From contig NW_024468911.1 in assembly GCF_011745365.1 (NCBI RefSeq), forward strand, positions 1,296,759-1,360,758: a stretch of 64,000 bases of DNA. The letters are read 5' to 3'. Origin of the DNA: Cryphonectria parasitica EP155 (taxonomy: Eukaryota > Ascomycota > Sordariomycetes > Diaporthales > Cryphonectriaceae). Position numbers and translations under genes: made by a program. Below the pieces are notes generated by a model. That model was not told the origin of the DNA. It did not search any database and saw only the letters and a program-made list of their open reading frames with translations. Positions 1 through 14,853 of this stretch are shown here, piece after piece (the stretch's first letter is position 1; each line of letters starts with the position of its first letter).

Positions 1-5
1 CCAAG

Positions 6-3000
6 ATGGCATCGTCTCCTGTGAGCTCTGACGACCGCTTGTGGCGCCTACAACGCATGGCCGAGTCATACGGTGTCCAAGAACCACCAGAGCCAGTTCC
101 CCTCTCCAGACACCAGGCGCCACTCGGTACCCACTACAAGAACGCCAACGACGATTTTCACGCAGAGGAGCAGCTCAAGCGCAGACGCCTCCTAGCCAGC
201 GGCCAAAGACCAAATGGCGACAGCGAAGGGTTCATGGCAGCAAGAGGCGGTCTTCTCAAAAAGACGTCCTTCTCCATATCGCGCAAGGACAGCAGCTTCA
301 CCCCCAAGGAGATCTTCGACGAGCTCCATGCCCATGTCCAGAACCAAGGGTCGCCCGGCGTGGCAGAGGCGCTGGTCCAAAGGCTGCTCCTGGCGGGAGG
401 TAATATCAATAACCCCAACACCAAGCCCAAGACCGCCTTCTCCCTCAAGCGCAGGAGCATGAACGACCTTGTCCAGACACAGAGCCAGATCCTCCAGGAG
501 GCTGTCAAGAATGGCCAGGAAGACATGGTTGCTGTCCTCGTCCCCCACGCAGACCCCGCCATCGTCGACGCCGCACTGCCGCTGGCCCTGGCCAAGGGCA
601 GCCTTAAGATGACCGAGGTCCTTCTTTCTCACGGCGCCAACCTATCGACGACGCCCGAGGGGCGCTTCCAGTTTCAGCAGCTGTGCATTAATGGTGAACA
701 GGCTGACCTGGTGGGCCTGCTCCTCCAGTCGGACGGGAGGCCGCCCCCGGATTGGATCTCAGGAGCCATGGTCTTAGCGGCGAGGAAGGGCCATCTCGCC
801 ACCGTGGTGCGGTTGAGCAGGTCTGTCGCGGACGGGAGCTATAATGAGGCCGAGGCTCTGAAGCTGGCCGTCACCATGTGCCGCATCGATATCGCGCTGG
901 CCATCCTTACCGGCCGCAAGCCACCAGCCAGGGAACATGTCAATGAGGCCTTTAAGCTCCTGTTCGAGTATGCCAACATTATGCCGACGGAGAAAAAGTG
1001 TTTTGCGGATGTCCTGCTTTTGGCTGGTGCAGAGGGCGACGTCACGGCCGAAGCACTTGTCAAGGCCTGCGAGACGGAGTTCTACGACATGATTGACCTC
1101 CTCATCACGGCCGGCGCATCTATCGACTACGGCCATGCAATGGCTGTGAGAAACGCTATCCAGAAGGGTAACACAAGCCTGGTCAAGGTACTGCTGGGTA
1201 ACGAGGCTGCCTTGAAGCCAGACCTGGCAGCAGACCTGATTCCCGAGATACCGAAGCGCACAAGCCCTGAGGACAGGCTGGAGCTGCTTACCCTCCTCCT
1301 CCGGAAGGGGGCAGGAGGCTCGCAGCTGGATGACGCCTTGGTCGATGCCGTTGAGGCCCACGATCTCAAGTGCGTTACGCTACTCCTCACACCGCAGTTC
1401 CCTGGGAGCGGCAGGTTGCAGCCCAGCGGCAGCCACGACCTGAAGCGAGGCCCACGGAGCATGATCTTCGAGCATCATGCCACATCCAGTGTGAATCACA
1501 AGGGCGGGCTGGCTCTCTCGATAGCCGTCCGTACGGGCCAGATCCCCATAGCCGAGAGCATCCTCGCAGCAAAACCGAGCCTCGAGACGCTTGCCCAGGT
1601 CTTTCCACTCATCAGCCAGCTCGAACCGGCACAGAGATATCGTCTGACAGAATCTTTCCTAAAGGCTGGCGTCTCAGGACCTTGTGTTCACGCCGCCCTA
1701 CAACACGCAATTGATGAGCGGCCGCCGAGGAGAGACCAGCGCTTGATTGGGCTTCTGCTCCATCACGATGTTGACGTCAAAACCAAGAACGATGGAGCAC
1801 CAATCCTATCAGCCATTGCACAAGGCGATGCCGATCTGCTCCAGGTCCTCTTGAACAAGGGACGCCCGGACACCCGAACTGCTACGGCCGCATTTATGAA
1901 TGCCATGGACGTCAATGGTCCTAAGAGGACGCAAATGGTCTTCTTGCTTCTGCAGGCGCGTGTGGATATAAATTCACAAGTAATTGGCGAGTCCTTGGGC
2001 AGAGTTCTGCAGGAGAAGCCGACAGACTTGGCGTTGTTGTCAGCGCTTCTCAAATTGGGGAAGGGCGATGTTAATATTAACACGGGCGAACCTCTTGTGT
2101 TTGGTACGTGTAAGACAAGGTCTTAACTGCGGTGCAAGACATGCTGACATTTATATGCCTATAGCTGTTCGAAACCCAGATCCTAGGGTTCTTGACCTGA
2201 TGCTGAAGGCCGGGAAACCTAACGCAGAAACAATGGATATGGCAGTGCAGGCCATGAACGATGTACCATCAACAGATGAGAAAGCAGCCAAGCTAGAGTC
2301 CATTCTCCGGAACATAAAACAAAAAGAAACCCTAAATAGACTTCTGGTCACCGAAGTCAACGCGATTCTAGAGTGTCCACCTGAGAAACGGACGCTGGTG
2401 GTGTTGAAAGCTCTGTTGGCCGCTGGTATCGACGTGAATGCGGACAAGGCTGCTGCCCTTTGTTGTGCCGTGGGTCAAGCGGACAAAGTCATCACGGATG
2501 TGCTCTTCGCCGCTAAGCCTAGCTCTGCTTCATTAGGAGAGGCAATGCGATTTGCCATGAATATTCCAGACGAGGCCGACCGGCTGGCATTCACGGCGAG
2601 GCTGTTGGATGCTGGAGCCCCTGCTGCTGAGGCGAACCGAGCACTGACTTACGCCATCACAGCGTGTCCCAGAGACTTGGCATTGATCCATCGGCTTGTC
2701 GCGAAGGCTGACATGAGAGATGGCGAGGCGTTGGTGACAGCGGTGAGGAGATGCCATCCCGACCTGGTAGAGCTAATGGCAAAATCGAAAAGACACGCCA
2801 CTGCGTCGCTCAACCAGGCATTCTCCGCGGCCATGAAAATTGGTGATCACGAGATTCGGAAGTCTATCTGCGAATCCCTTCTCAACACGGGTGCATCGGG
2901 TGATGTGGTTTCGAATGCCCTGCTGGACGCCGCTGGTACGGGCGATTTGACCCTGATAGCGATCTTGCTCAAGCATGGTGCCAGTACAGGTCATCGAGAA

Positions 3001-5679
3001 GGCCAGTGCGTGGTCGAGGCCTGTCGAGCTGGGTCCTGTGACGTTCTCAAAGTTCTTTTGTCCACCAGAGCTTCTATCGACAAAAAGACATTGGAGCGAG
3101 GCTTCCAAGCTGCAACAGAAGTCAGCGACCTGAAGCAGAGACTAAGCGTATACAAAGTACTGCTGGACAAAGGCGTCACTGGCGAAGTCCTCGATGCCGA
3201 GCTCGTGTCTGCTGCGCGCTATGGGTATGATGCTGTCGATCTTGTCCAGCTGCTTCTGCATTTTGGTGCCTCTCCGGACCACAATAATGGAGAAGCGGTA
3301 TACAATGCAACCTGTTGTGCTTTCATGGACATCCTCAAATTGATGCTAGCTATTTCCCCTGCGGGCGGCAAGCAGCAGAAGCCATCCTCCAGGACGCTCG
3401 TCCGCTCACTAAAGGCCAGCTCGAAGTTGAGCACCGCGCCGAGGTTGCAAGTTGTCCAGTGGCTCTTTGAAGCTGGCCTGCAAATTTCTGATGACGTCCA
3501 TGTGGCTCTGAACAAAGTTGTCAACGAGGAGGAGTCAAGCATTGATCTCATCAAGCTCTTTCTGGAAAAGGGGGCCTCACCTACAGCTCTCGGCTGCAAG
3601 AGTCTGGTCGATGTCGCGCAGATACAGAACCTCGAGGTCCTGGACTTATTCTTGAAATGTGAGATCTCTTTAAAAGATATCTCTTGGACTATGAAGGAGA
3701 CCTTTATTCCGGCGGCAGTGGACGTCTGGCTCTCGCCACGTGGTCTCGAAGTCGCACGACGTCTGCTGGCGAAAGGTGCTGAAGGCGAGGGGCTCTCTGT
3801 TGCGCTCAGCGCATCACTAGACTACCTGGGCACTGAAAAGGACGGCATCGCACGGCAGTTCGTCAGCATCCTGATTCAACACAATGCAGACGTAAATCAA
3901 GGCCATGGCGAACCCCTCGTAAGGGCCACAAAGACTGGCGATACCCAACTTGTTCAGCAGATGCTGCAACAGGGACCGAACGCAGAATCCTTGTCCATGG
4001 CCTTTCCGTACGTGTTCGACCATGAACTCAAGGATAACGAGGTGTTAGACTTCATCACGCTATTCACACATTTCCAAGATGGAGAGATACAGCTGGATCC
4101 GAAATTCCGACACCCAGATTCGGCGCCGACCATTTTCAAGGCAATCTCCCGTTATCCCCGCTCCACCAAAATTGTCGAGACACTCCTTGACGCTGGTTAT
4201 TTTTACGACGAGCCGTGTAGTGTGCGAGTGCTCGACGAGGTCGAAGAAGAAGAACAGGCCAACCTGCTAATATGGTGCCTCCTGCAGCCTATGAAAAGGG
4301 TGAGCAGCGACGTTATCACGACGTTGATCAAGAGGGGCGCTGCGGTCAACATTGAAACGCCACTCTCCAAGACAACTCCGCTTATGCTGGCCATAAAGGA
4401 AAAGCGCAAGGATATTGTCCAAGCGCTTGTCATGGCAAACGCCGAGGTCGACGTTACCGACGTGACGGGCAACACGCCCCTCACCCTAACTACACAGATT
4501 GGTGGCGACCTGGGCAGAACGATGATGTCCAGCATCCTCGCGGCCGAACCGTCACAGAACGATGGGTCACTACATAACGCTGCTCGAGACCTGGACATCC
4601 GGACAATGCAAGTGCTGGTGGACTTCGGGCACGAGGTCGATTTCCCAAGTCCTCTTCACGGCGGCAGGACGGCGCTGGGCGAGCTCTGTCTCCATAGTTC
4701 CGACGCAGGTCCTCTGACAGCGGCGCAAGAGAAGGCCATGGAGAAAGCCATGACGTACCTGATGAGGCAGGGCACAGACCTCAGCTTGCTTTCGGATGGA
4801 AAATCGGTCTTATATCTCGCCATGGAATCAGCCGACGCCGTTCCGACGACGAGAGCACTCCTGAAGGTCGGCATGTGGAAGCACATCAACCGACAATGGA
4901 ATCTATATACGGACGGCGTGTGTACATACTCGCCAACTCAGTACGCCAAGCGCATTCTACGACAGAACGATACGTCCGAACAGTTGCACACCCTCCTCAA
5001 GGCCAACCGAGGAGAGGACATATACTTCGCCAACGAAGGGCCGCAGCCCGAGGGCGCCATCGGCCTGCCTGATGACATTGTTCGCGCGGAACGCGAGCGC
5101 AAGGCCCGCCTGGAGCGGATCCAGCTCGAGGCGGAGGACCACACGCGTGCTCTGTCGCGCACCCAAGAGGTTGCCGACATCCACCTTCAGATCTTTGCGC
5201 AGCGGGCGGCACTCGAAGATGAGCGGGCGCGGCAGAAGCAGCTCACGGAGCTCAACGGAGTGCGGGAGAAGGCGCAGCTCGAGGAACAGTTATTCAACGA
5301 GGCCGTGCGGCGGCAGCGGGCGGAGCAAGCGGCGGCGCTGGACCATCAGTCGTCGCTGATGCAGGTGGAGGCGGAACGCAAGCGGCTGCTCTTCGAAACG
5401 GAGTACGAGGGAGAGCAGAAGAGGCAGCAGCTGCTCCTGGCCTTCGAGGGCCAGCAGGCCTCAGCACGCATGGATACCGCGCGCCAGATGAGTGCACTCC
5501 AACGCAGAGAGCGAGAGGACATTAACGCGTTCGAGAAGGAGCAGGATAAACGGCTGCAGGCCCGGATGACGCAGGAGCGCAAACTGATCGAGAGCAAGAA
5601 CCAAATGGCGGCGAACCTGGCAGCTTTGGGGATGCCGCAGCGGCGGCAGATTGGATACGTTTCGGGAGAGCTGGAGTGA
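6..5679 (+). CDS. Giant ankyrin-repeat protein with C-terminal coiled coil (5' end probably outside the window)
   Basis: Two exons, 6..2103 and 2165..5679, are joined by a 61-base intron (GTACGT donor, CCTATAG acceptor). Phase is kept and the join restores an ankyrin-like unit, giving about 1870 residues. Degenerate ankyrin-like units (LLxxGA followed by an Ala-rich helix) repeat over most of the length; the most canonical is near 4375 (TTPLMLAIKEKRKDIVQALV). From about residue 1670 to 1850 the chain is a charged Arg/Glu/Gln-rich coiled coil. There is no NACHT, kinase or membrane segment in what is visible. The ATG at 6 is the first in frame, but no stop precedes it in the window, so exons may be missing on the left. 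Ankyrin arrays are protein-interaction scaffolds; the partner and role are unknown. Fold assignment is from the repeat pattern; function is not inferred. Confidence 0.8.
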
Positions 5680-6642
5680 TGGAAATGTCACGAGATTTGA
5701 TATTTTGACGAATTTTGCTTGGTGTTTAAACATGGATGGGGTCCGAGGAAATTATTCCTTAGGTAAAGGAATAGAGTTTGGGTCATTTAGGGACAGTGTC
5801 TATACATTCACTATATCTCAAAATATATCTACCTCTTCGGTTGCATGTCTCAACTGGAAATTCATTTCGTAGAAGAGATGGATCTGTATTATTGGACAAA
5901 TTCTGAACCGACAATTTCGATTCAGTCTGTCTTGCCCTAACTTTTCTTTCGCTTCTTTCCCCGTTACTTGCCGTCTGAAACGATTTCACGAGAGAGAGAT
6001 AGGCTGAGGATGATACAAAGCGAAATAAAATTGCTGTTGGAAGCACCAACATTGAGTTGGCAGGGCTTGAGTGGCTTGAATGATGCTATTCTAAGTGAGA
6101 CAACTTAAGCAGCCCACATGGCTTGACCCCGCTGAAAATGTCTCGCTTTGCTACTGGCTCCAGTGGTCTTCTAGAATTAGAAACCTGGAACTACAGTACT
6201 TTATAGGGGACCTACTGGGGACTAACTGGAGCTGGAGATAACCCTGTTTTCTCCCGCAGGGTCAGTGTTCTTCATCCTTGAAAGAGTGGTGGGGCCAGTG
6301 GGCCCAGTGGGACGCTGAGGGGCAAACGTTTGGGGCGTAAGAACCCAGAAGCAGCTGCAAGCCGTTCCTGTACAAGGTAGGTCGCAGCTCGTAATTTGGT
6401 ACGACCTGAGCTGCTCGTCGATCTTTTTATGTATGGTTTGATTGCCTCACCGCAATAACCGCTCACCAAAGAACCTTGCCTGCCTTGTCCTTTTTCCTTT
6501 TCGTCTTCCTCCCTCTTGGCTGATAACGCCTTCGAACCCCTCCTCTTGCTGTTCGTTTGTTCCCAACACTCCCTCGTCCGTCTTTGCGCCGTCACCACAA
6601 AACACTCCTTTTGAAAGCCTCAAATCAAGTCCAGATTACGTC
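5680..6642. other. Intergenic region, 963 bases
   Basis: Contains the 3' flank of the ankyrin gene and the promoter and leader of the epimerase gene. The last 200 bases are pyrimidine-rich, as is usual before fungal start codons. No credible coding or RNA gene seen. Confidence 0.6.
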
Positions 6643-7998
<1,356 letters not shown>

Positions 7999-9799
7999 GT
8001 GCCTTGTTCTTCTGAAACCATAGAAAGAGAAAGAGAGAAAAGAGGGAAAATGCATGAAGGCTAGCATTTTGGGAGGATGAAAAGTGTCTACTGCCAGTGG
8101 AAGGAAAAAGAGAAGAAAAAAAAAGACGATTCCCGTGAATATGAAGGTTTTTTTTTTTGGGGGGGGGGGGGGGGGCAATGGTGCATTGCTGAACCGCTCA
8201 CAGAGAGTCTCTTACAACATAACGATGTAAATGAGATTTTGATAGTCCCCGGAGTGCATCACGATAGAACAAGCGTGTTGGGATCAGCTGTCAATAATGA
8301 GCAAAAGGCTCAATATGCCTAACGTATTCAAGTACATACGCAATGCTGCACGTCACTCTGCAAAATGCTTGGGCAATCCACTGCCCGTTTCAAACAAGAT
8401 TCTCGTGCCTGTTGGAAAACGTGAAGTGACAGCAGAAGTGTCGCCGCTATAGGCACCTGGGCGCATTCACCTGCATGGGGGGTTTGATGCATTTTCTGTC
8501 GACCTCGTGACTTCGACGAGCAGGCAATGATGGGTGAAGGACCCATCCAAACAACAAACACGTATACAAGTCACTGTATGACCGTCAGTGGTCAAAATTT
8601 ATCTCGCCCGCCGCGCTGTCGAGAGACTCTTGTCATAGCGCAAAGACGTCTTTGTTGTCAACTCACTCGGCACTGACTAGGACTTGGGGGGAGGGGGGTC
8701 ACAATCAACGCATATAATGATCTCGTCTTTGTGTGATAGCTACGAAAATACTGGTAGACGAGTGTCAATTGTTCGACGGAACCGGCGAGATTATACCTTT
8801 GGAGGCCTTGAACAAAGTGTTGTGGCTTGTTTAGTCTCACCGGGGTCTGCTCCGTCTGCTATATTTCTTTCACCGCATTGGTATTTTGTTTTTTGTATGA
8901 GGCTGATGTGAGCTTTGTTGATATCTTTGACTCTTGGCTACGGTTCTCCTTGAAAATCACAGTTCATTGTTTCCCCATTTTATCGGCCTTCTCTCCCTGG
9001 CTTCAGGATCATTACCGTGCTTTTTCTTCAGTATCGTCAACGTGGAAGCTGGCACCGGGTACGCAACCCAGTATGAGGTCTACGTAAAGATAGCTCATCA
9101 GAATCATCGCTCTCCCATCGTGTCTGATCATACAATTGCTTTCGGAAAATCACTTCTGCCTGTTCAAGAGATGGTTCTTCTCAGGGTCAAAATTTGAATG
9201 ATATTACCACCTAATTTAAGTGAGGGAGTACATGCAGGCAACCCAGCAACGGGTGAGTTGATATTTCCTTCCCAAGTGTCTAGTCTGTCACCTCTCCTAG
9301 TCTACCTGACACCTCGAGCTGTTGCACGGCTCTCTCCCCTTATATCAACCCTCATTCATTGTTCCCAAATCGCAATCTTACTGCCTATGGTCTGAAGGGA
9401 AACTCGTTTTATAACCCTAACCCTTTTGTCCTTTCGCTCAGTGAACCACCCCTGCTCATTGTGCAGGGAGACCCACTTCTCTCGACCTCTCTGTCTTTCT
9501 ACACAGACGCGCTACAACCTTCAAGTAAACGGTCACAAATGCCTTTGCCTGGATTTCTTTGATGTTTACACAACTTTCGTTTCTCTCTCTCCTCTTCGAA
9601 TCAACCCTTTTCTTTACATCAGAATCATCCAAACCTTTATCTGATTTGCCTCTTAGGCATCTCCATGTCACCAAACAACAACGCGCCATCTTCACAGACC
9701 GGCACCGACCGCGACAAAGACGAGCAGCAACGCTCCCAGTGAAGCTCACAAACAAACTTGATTTTGGGAATCTGTCTTTCTGCACTGAAATAAATCAAA
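7999..9799. other. Intergenic region, 1.8 kb, with a T11-G17 homopolymer junction
   Basis: Holds an 11-T run followed by a 17-G run at 8148..8175 just past the epimerase stop codon, then AT-rich sequence. From about 9250 it becomes pyrimidine-rich, consistent with promoter and long leader of the SUN-domain gene. No reading frame with recognisable content. Confidence 0.6.
9413..9424 (+). promoter_or_regulatory. Telobox-like AACCCTAACCCT
   Basis: Two tandem copies of the telomere-type hexamer 376 bases before the SUN-gene start. In fungi such boxes can be bound by telomere-repeat-binding transcription factors; here a regulatory role is only inferred from position. Confidence 0.3.
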
Positions 9800-12700
9800 A
9801 TGCCACCCAAGCGAGGCCGTGGTGGCGCCCGTGGCGGGGCGCGGGGCGCATCTCGAGCGCGTGGCACACCTGGACCCTCAACCGTCGACGACACACGCGA
9901 GGCGACCCCTGTCGTGGATCCCACGATGAGATCGCGGCGCACACCCGCACCCAGCAGGTTCAGCAGCTCATACGGCTCGCCCGTGGTCCTGAACTCATCG
10001 CGCAACCTCTCTGGAGGCAGCGCCCGATCCGCCATCGGTGCTGCTCTCGAGACGATCAAGACCGCGAACGAGGAGGACCTCCAGCAGAGTGATTCTGACG
10101 CGACTGGTCGCAGCGACGACCACGACGACAACAGCGCTCGCGGCAGCGACGACGATACCCGAGCTATGCCGCCACCCCCCCTTCCCATACAAAGTGAGCC
10201 CCGTCAGGCGTAAAGCGCACTTCACCTTGACTTCGTTTCACCGTCTTACTAACAAAATCCAATAGGAGGACTTCGAGGTCGCAGGGCCGGTTCCGTCCAG
10301 CCTGTCAGCCTATTTGACGGTGGCTCGTCTCCTCAAACTCGTTTTGGCTCAGAGCCACCATACTCTGATGCTATGTCTCAGAGAAGCTTCGTTGAGGAGA
10401 GCCAGATCTACAGCGGTGCGGACTTTGCTACGCCCCGACGGCCTCGAGCCACTGGTCCCGATCGCTCGCGACAGTCTCCCGCCACTCGATCCTCAGCTCG
10501 TCTCGCTGCCAAGAATTCTGCAGCGAGAAGCGATGCCAGCGTCACGCCATCTCCACCTAGGCCAGGCGCAAACACGCACGCCCGAGTGCCTCCCCCCATG
10601 TCCGACTCCATCGATGAAAATGATGAAGAGGACCCTCTCCTGAACCCTACTCCTCGCGGCCTGCCTGCTAGAAAGGGCTCTGTCGATGCCGCCTCACCCG
10701 ATCTCAGCGATCGCATGCGTAGGGCCCGTGCAGCTCGAGGCCCTCGACTGCTGTCTGAGAGCGACCGAGGCGATTCAAGTGAGGATAGCGATGTCGGTGA
10801 GAGCAGTGATGCAGAGAGACCCCGGAAGCCATCGACTCAGCCACATCTGGATTCTCGTGGACCACAACCCAGCCGTCCCAACCCTGTGCAAGACGCTCGC
10901 ACTGGCGATCTACGGCTGCCTCACCCTAGGTCCCATAACATTCTAAACAACGTTTATTTGCCAACTCCTCCTATGAATGGAGGCCTTCATCAGCCGCTCG
11001 GTCTTTCCAATGGGCTTGCAACCTCTAACGTCTCGTCTTCATGGAAAGTGAACAAAAATACTGCTGTCCCCGCTGCCAGACAGCCAGCTGCCGGCGACAT
11101 ACGTGCCGACTCGGCTTCGTCGTTCTATGGTGGCCCAGCTTTGTATGAAGAGGAGGACATAGAGGACAATTTGTGTCTTTATATCGTGAAAGAGTTTCTC
11201 AACCTATTCCGCTTCAGCAAGTGGCCTCGTTGGCTGGGAACAGCAATGCAGGCCTGGGGCCTACTTGTTTTGCTTTGTTGGGGGTTTCTTATCATTCTGG
11301 GTATATCTCTACCTGCGCACACGTGGGAAGGCGTCAGCGTCAGCAAAGACCAGCCCTTGCATGGCATCTCTCACTGGCGCCAGAATGTCGCCCAATGGGT
11401 CCCTTGGGTCGTTCTTCACCCTTTCGCGGTGCTCACTGGAGACCTACATTACGTCGACTTTCGAGACCAGCTTCACTGGGCCGAGATCGGTAATCACCGA
11501 AACGCCATCCAGATTGATACCCTCACAGGCGCTGTGGACGAGATGCGAAGGATTCTTCCTGAGCTCATTGCCATCAAGGTGGACAAAAGCTCGAACAAAT
11601 GGACCGTGGACGACGCATTTTGGCACGCGATGAACGAGGAGGTGAAGCAAGGCGGCCTCATGCATTCTATCCTCACCATGGAAAAGTCGCGAAATGACTC
11701 GTATACGATCTCAGATTCTCACTGGGGTGCCATCCTGCAGCGTATCCAAGCTGAGAACCTACTTTTGCCCAAGCAACCGGTCGTTACAGACGGCGAGCTG
11801 GCCCTCGACGGCGATATTACGGACTACGTGGATCAGGCCGTGTCACAGGCATGGGCAGACTGGCTCAAAAATAATGAGGAGGCGATCAAGCGGTCCCGGG
11901 GAGACGCTGAGGAAGACCGCAACCCGCATTGGCAGGACCTGTACGGCGATGTCGACAAGATCGTAGCCCAGAGGCTCCAGGCCCTGGGTCTCGAGGAACG
12001 CATCGTCACGAAGGAGAACTTCATTCAGGAGGTTGAGCGTCAATCCAGCCAGCATGCCGCTCAGATACGAGTGGAGATGGAAGCCATGCAGGGCAGGCTC
12101 GATACGGCTCTCGCTATGGCAGAGGAGGCGAAGGCTGCCGCCGAGGTTCCAGCTGGTATGAGCCAAACAGAGGTCAAGGCAATGATCGACCAAGTCGTCC
12201 GGCGAAGCATAGCGGACGCACAGCTTGAAAGCGTTGCCAAGGGCCACATCAAGGCGAGCCTCGATAATGGCCTCCTGCGACGCAGGAACTACTTTAGCAC
12301 CCTCCGTGGAGCTATCGTCGACCCAAGCCTGACATCAAGCTCCTACGACTGGGGAAGCAAGGCAACGGAAGTGAAAGGGGCGGGAGGATTCCTCGGCTTG
12401 AACTTATTCTCGCGCAGGAAGTGGGAGCCAACGCTCCGTGATGGTGGTCAGGATGCCGGGGTCTCGTTCTCCCCAAGCATGGCCCTCGAGAAGTGGGAGG
12501 AGGACGGTCAGTGCTGGTGCGCCGGCGTGGGAGATGCTAAAGACATCTCCGGCGCCGCCGACCTATCCATCCTGACTGCCGATACCGTGATTCCTCAACA
12601 CCTTGTGGTCGAGCACATTACCGCCGAGGCCACTTTCGACCCGGGCTCCATGCCCAAGGATATCGAGGTATGGATCCGCGCGCCGACAGACAAGCGCAGC

Positions 12701-13000
12701 CGGACGCTCCAGGATTGGAGCAGCCAGCGCTGGGGCTCCGCCCTCAGGGGCCCGGACAGCAACCGCCTCCGCCAGCGCGGATTTGTCAAGGTCGCTGAGT
12801 TTCAGTACGACAACAGCGTCACCAAGGGCGAGAGCCAGATCTTCAGGCTACCAGAGGAGCTGCTGAACATGGACGCCCAGACGCGACAGGTCCTGGTGCG
12901 CGCCAAGACGAATTACGGGGCCAAGGACCACACCTGCTTCTACCGCCTACAACTGTGGGGTGACGAGGGTGGAAACCGAGATATGAGCATGGTTGAGTGA
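9800..13000 (+). CDS. SUN-domain inner nuclear membrane protein (Sad1/UNC-84 family)
   Basis: Exons 9800..10193 and 10266..13000 (72-base intron, GTGAGC donor, CCAATAG acceptor) give 1042 residues. The start is AAAATGCC, following a CT-rich leader. The N-terminus is basic and RGG-like (KRGRGGARGGARGASRARG), then about 430 disordered Ser/Pro/Asp-rich residues expected to face the nucleoplasm. One strongly hydrophobic segment (AWGLLVLLCWGFLIILGISL) sits near residues 457-478. The lumenal part has a helical, coiled-coil-like stretch at about 600-770. The C-terminal 140 residues are a SUN domain, with IPQHLVVEHIT, a DIEVWI strand, WGSALRG and a final FYRLQLWGDE. SUN proteins pair with KASH proteins to form the LINC complex and anchor spindle pole bodies and telomeres. 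The family is certain from the SUN block; orthology to Sad1 is likely but not tested. Confidence 0.92.
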
Positions 13001-13627
13001 GTGAAGGAATGAGAGAGTCCGCCTCTTTCCACGCATAGAGGGATAACAAACCCTCAAGACATTGTTTGTTCGATTCGTCGGTCGGCTAAATGAGCCAGGA
13101 GAGAAAGTTAGGATGTTGACGAATAGATGGAACAAACCCACAGAGACATTTGTTTGGTCAGTCGGCTGACTGACCGCTTTGTGCATTTTTAAAGAAGAAA
13201 TCATCAGGGTGGCTAGCAAGCATTGGCGTTTATCGGAGATACCCAGAATATTTGTACATTTTCACCATAGCACCCGTCTGCTCTGGATCGGACCGAGAAT
13301 CAATTGAACGTCCACGACTTTTTTCACATTTGTTGCCCTTTTAATGAGAATGAATTCAGGGCCGCAACTTGAACATGCCACCAAGGCGGAACCGCCCAAT
13401 CGATGAACCTGACCTGACCCAAATATCTTTTGACATTGTTTTATGAAGGATATGCACCGCTCTATGATATAGCCAAGACCTCTCTATGTAAGTATAGGCA
13501 CAAAACAATCTCTACAACTCCAGAAACCATCCCACCCCCCCCCCCCCGCCAAGGGGTTGACCACATGGACACAATAAGGATTACCTAGCCTCCCCCCCCC
13601 CCCTTAAGTTATTCTTCTATACGTATT
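13001..13627. other. Convergent intergenic region with poly-C runs
   Basis: 3' flanks of the SUN gene and of FAD synthetase, which point toward each other. Contains a 13-base C run (13535..13547) and a 12-base C run (13592..13603). No gene seen. Confidence 0.6.
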
Positions 13628-14853
13628 TCACCAGTCGCGACCCAGCCTCTCCTCGTTATCCTCCGTCAGCTCGTACGCCGGCTTGAAGCCTCTTGCTCCG
13701 TCCTCCTTCTTCAGGTGCGGGTTGGGGTGGGTGTCCTCGGTACCACCGAGGGATGTATAGCCTTTATCGTAAAGGGAGAGGTATGGGATGTTTAGGTGCC
13801 GTATAAACTATAGATGATGATGATGATGATGGTCAGCCTATTTCGTCTTCTATTACACGCCTCTTTTTTGGTGTCCTCCATCATCCCGCCAGAAAAAAAA
13901 AAAAAAAAAAAAAGCCTCCTCTCGTCATCTTCGATTATCTCTCGGAACAAAAGGGGGAGAGAGAGGAGGAAGAGAGGGGGACGCGGGATCCAACGTAGTG
14001 CCCGGGGAAGGAACTCACAGCCCAGATCTCGGCATAGTGCCAGTCGATGACAGGGTGCACGCGCATAAAAGCCGGCCACCCGTCGTCGGTAGGGTCGAAG
14101 TGGCGCAGGTCGGCGCCGTGCGGGTCGGTGCGCCTGGTGCCGACGAAGATGGCGCGGAGCCTGGGCCGCTCGGCGAGGTAGGCGTCGAGGGCGGCGCGCA
14201 TGGGCAGGGCGTAGCGGCACAGGTCGAGGTGGTAGGCGGCGGCGGAGGCGTTGACGAAGGTGTCGACCTCGGCGAAGGGATGGGGGGAGACGATGTAGAC
14301 GGACTGCAGGGACGTGGGGAAGGCGTTTGTCGGTGTGGCGGCGCGCGGGGTCGCGGAGAGGGGCGTGTTGGTCGGGGGGTTGGAGTGGCGGGGAGGACCG
14401 AACGAGAGGGCGGAGGGCGTCGTCGTGGAGGGTGGAGGGGTTGGTTCAAAGTGGCGGGGGAGGCACGCGAGGATGAGGATGAGCAGGACGAGGCAGTCCT
14501 TGCCGCCGTTGTAGGAGAGCGAGAGCTCCTCAAGGCTGTGCGAAGTGTTGGACACACGTGTGTAAGTCAGCCAGCCTGCTCGGTCTGCCAGGGCTTTGGC
14601 CGCCGGGGATCGATTCGTGGAGAATGCCACCACCCTACCTGTACTTGTCCAGTGCCTCGTCGATGACGCTCACGGCCTCCCGGACCTGGGCCTGAACGCC
14701 CCTCAGCAGCTTCGTCTCGACGTCTTCGGCCAGAAAGGCCTCCACCTTGTCCTGCAGCTCGAGGCAGACCTGCCGCAGGGACGGGGCGGCCGGAGCAGCA
14801 GCCTCGCCGCCGCCGCCATTCTGTGGGTGGTGGGTGGGGCCCTGCTGCAGCAT
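13628..14853 (-). CDS. FAD1: FAD synthetase (FMN adenylyltransferase), PAPS-reductase-like type
   Basis: Transfers AMP from ATP to FMN to make FAD. On the minus strand the exons are 14853..14639, 14535..14019 and 13807..13628, giving 303 residues, close to yeast Fad1. The PP-loop-like motif SYNGGKDC lies at residues 79-86, directly after intron 1. The middle exon carries the FVGTRRTDPHG segment and ends at HPVIDWHYAEIW, a conserved stretch of the family. The last exon reads FIRHLNIPYLSLYDKGYTSL and then GGTEDTHPNP, typical of the C-terminus. Intron 2 (13808..14018, 211 bases) is unusually long for this block and holds a 21-base A/T homopolymer and a GAT repeat. A Pro/Ser/Thr-rich insertion follows the PP-loop helix and is longer than I would expect. 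Assignment is strong. Confidence 0.92.
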
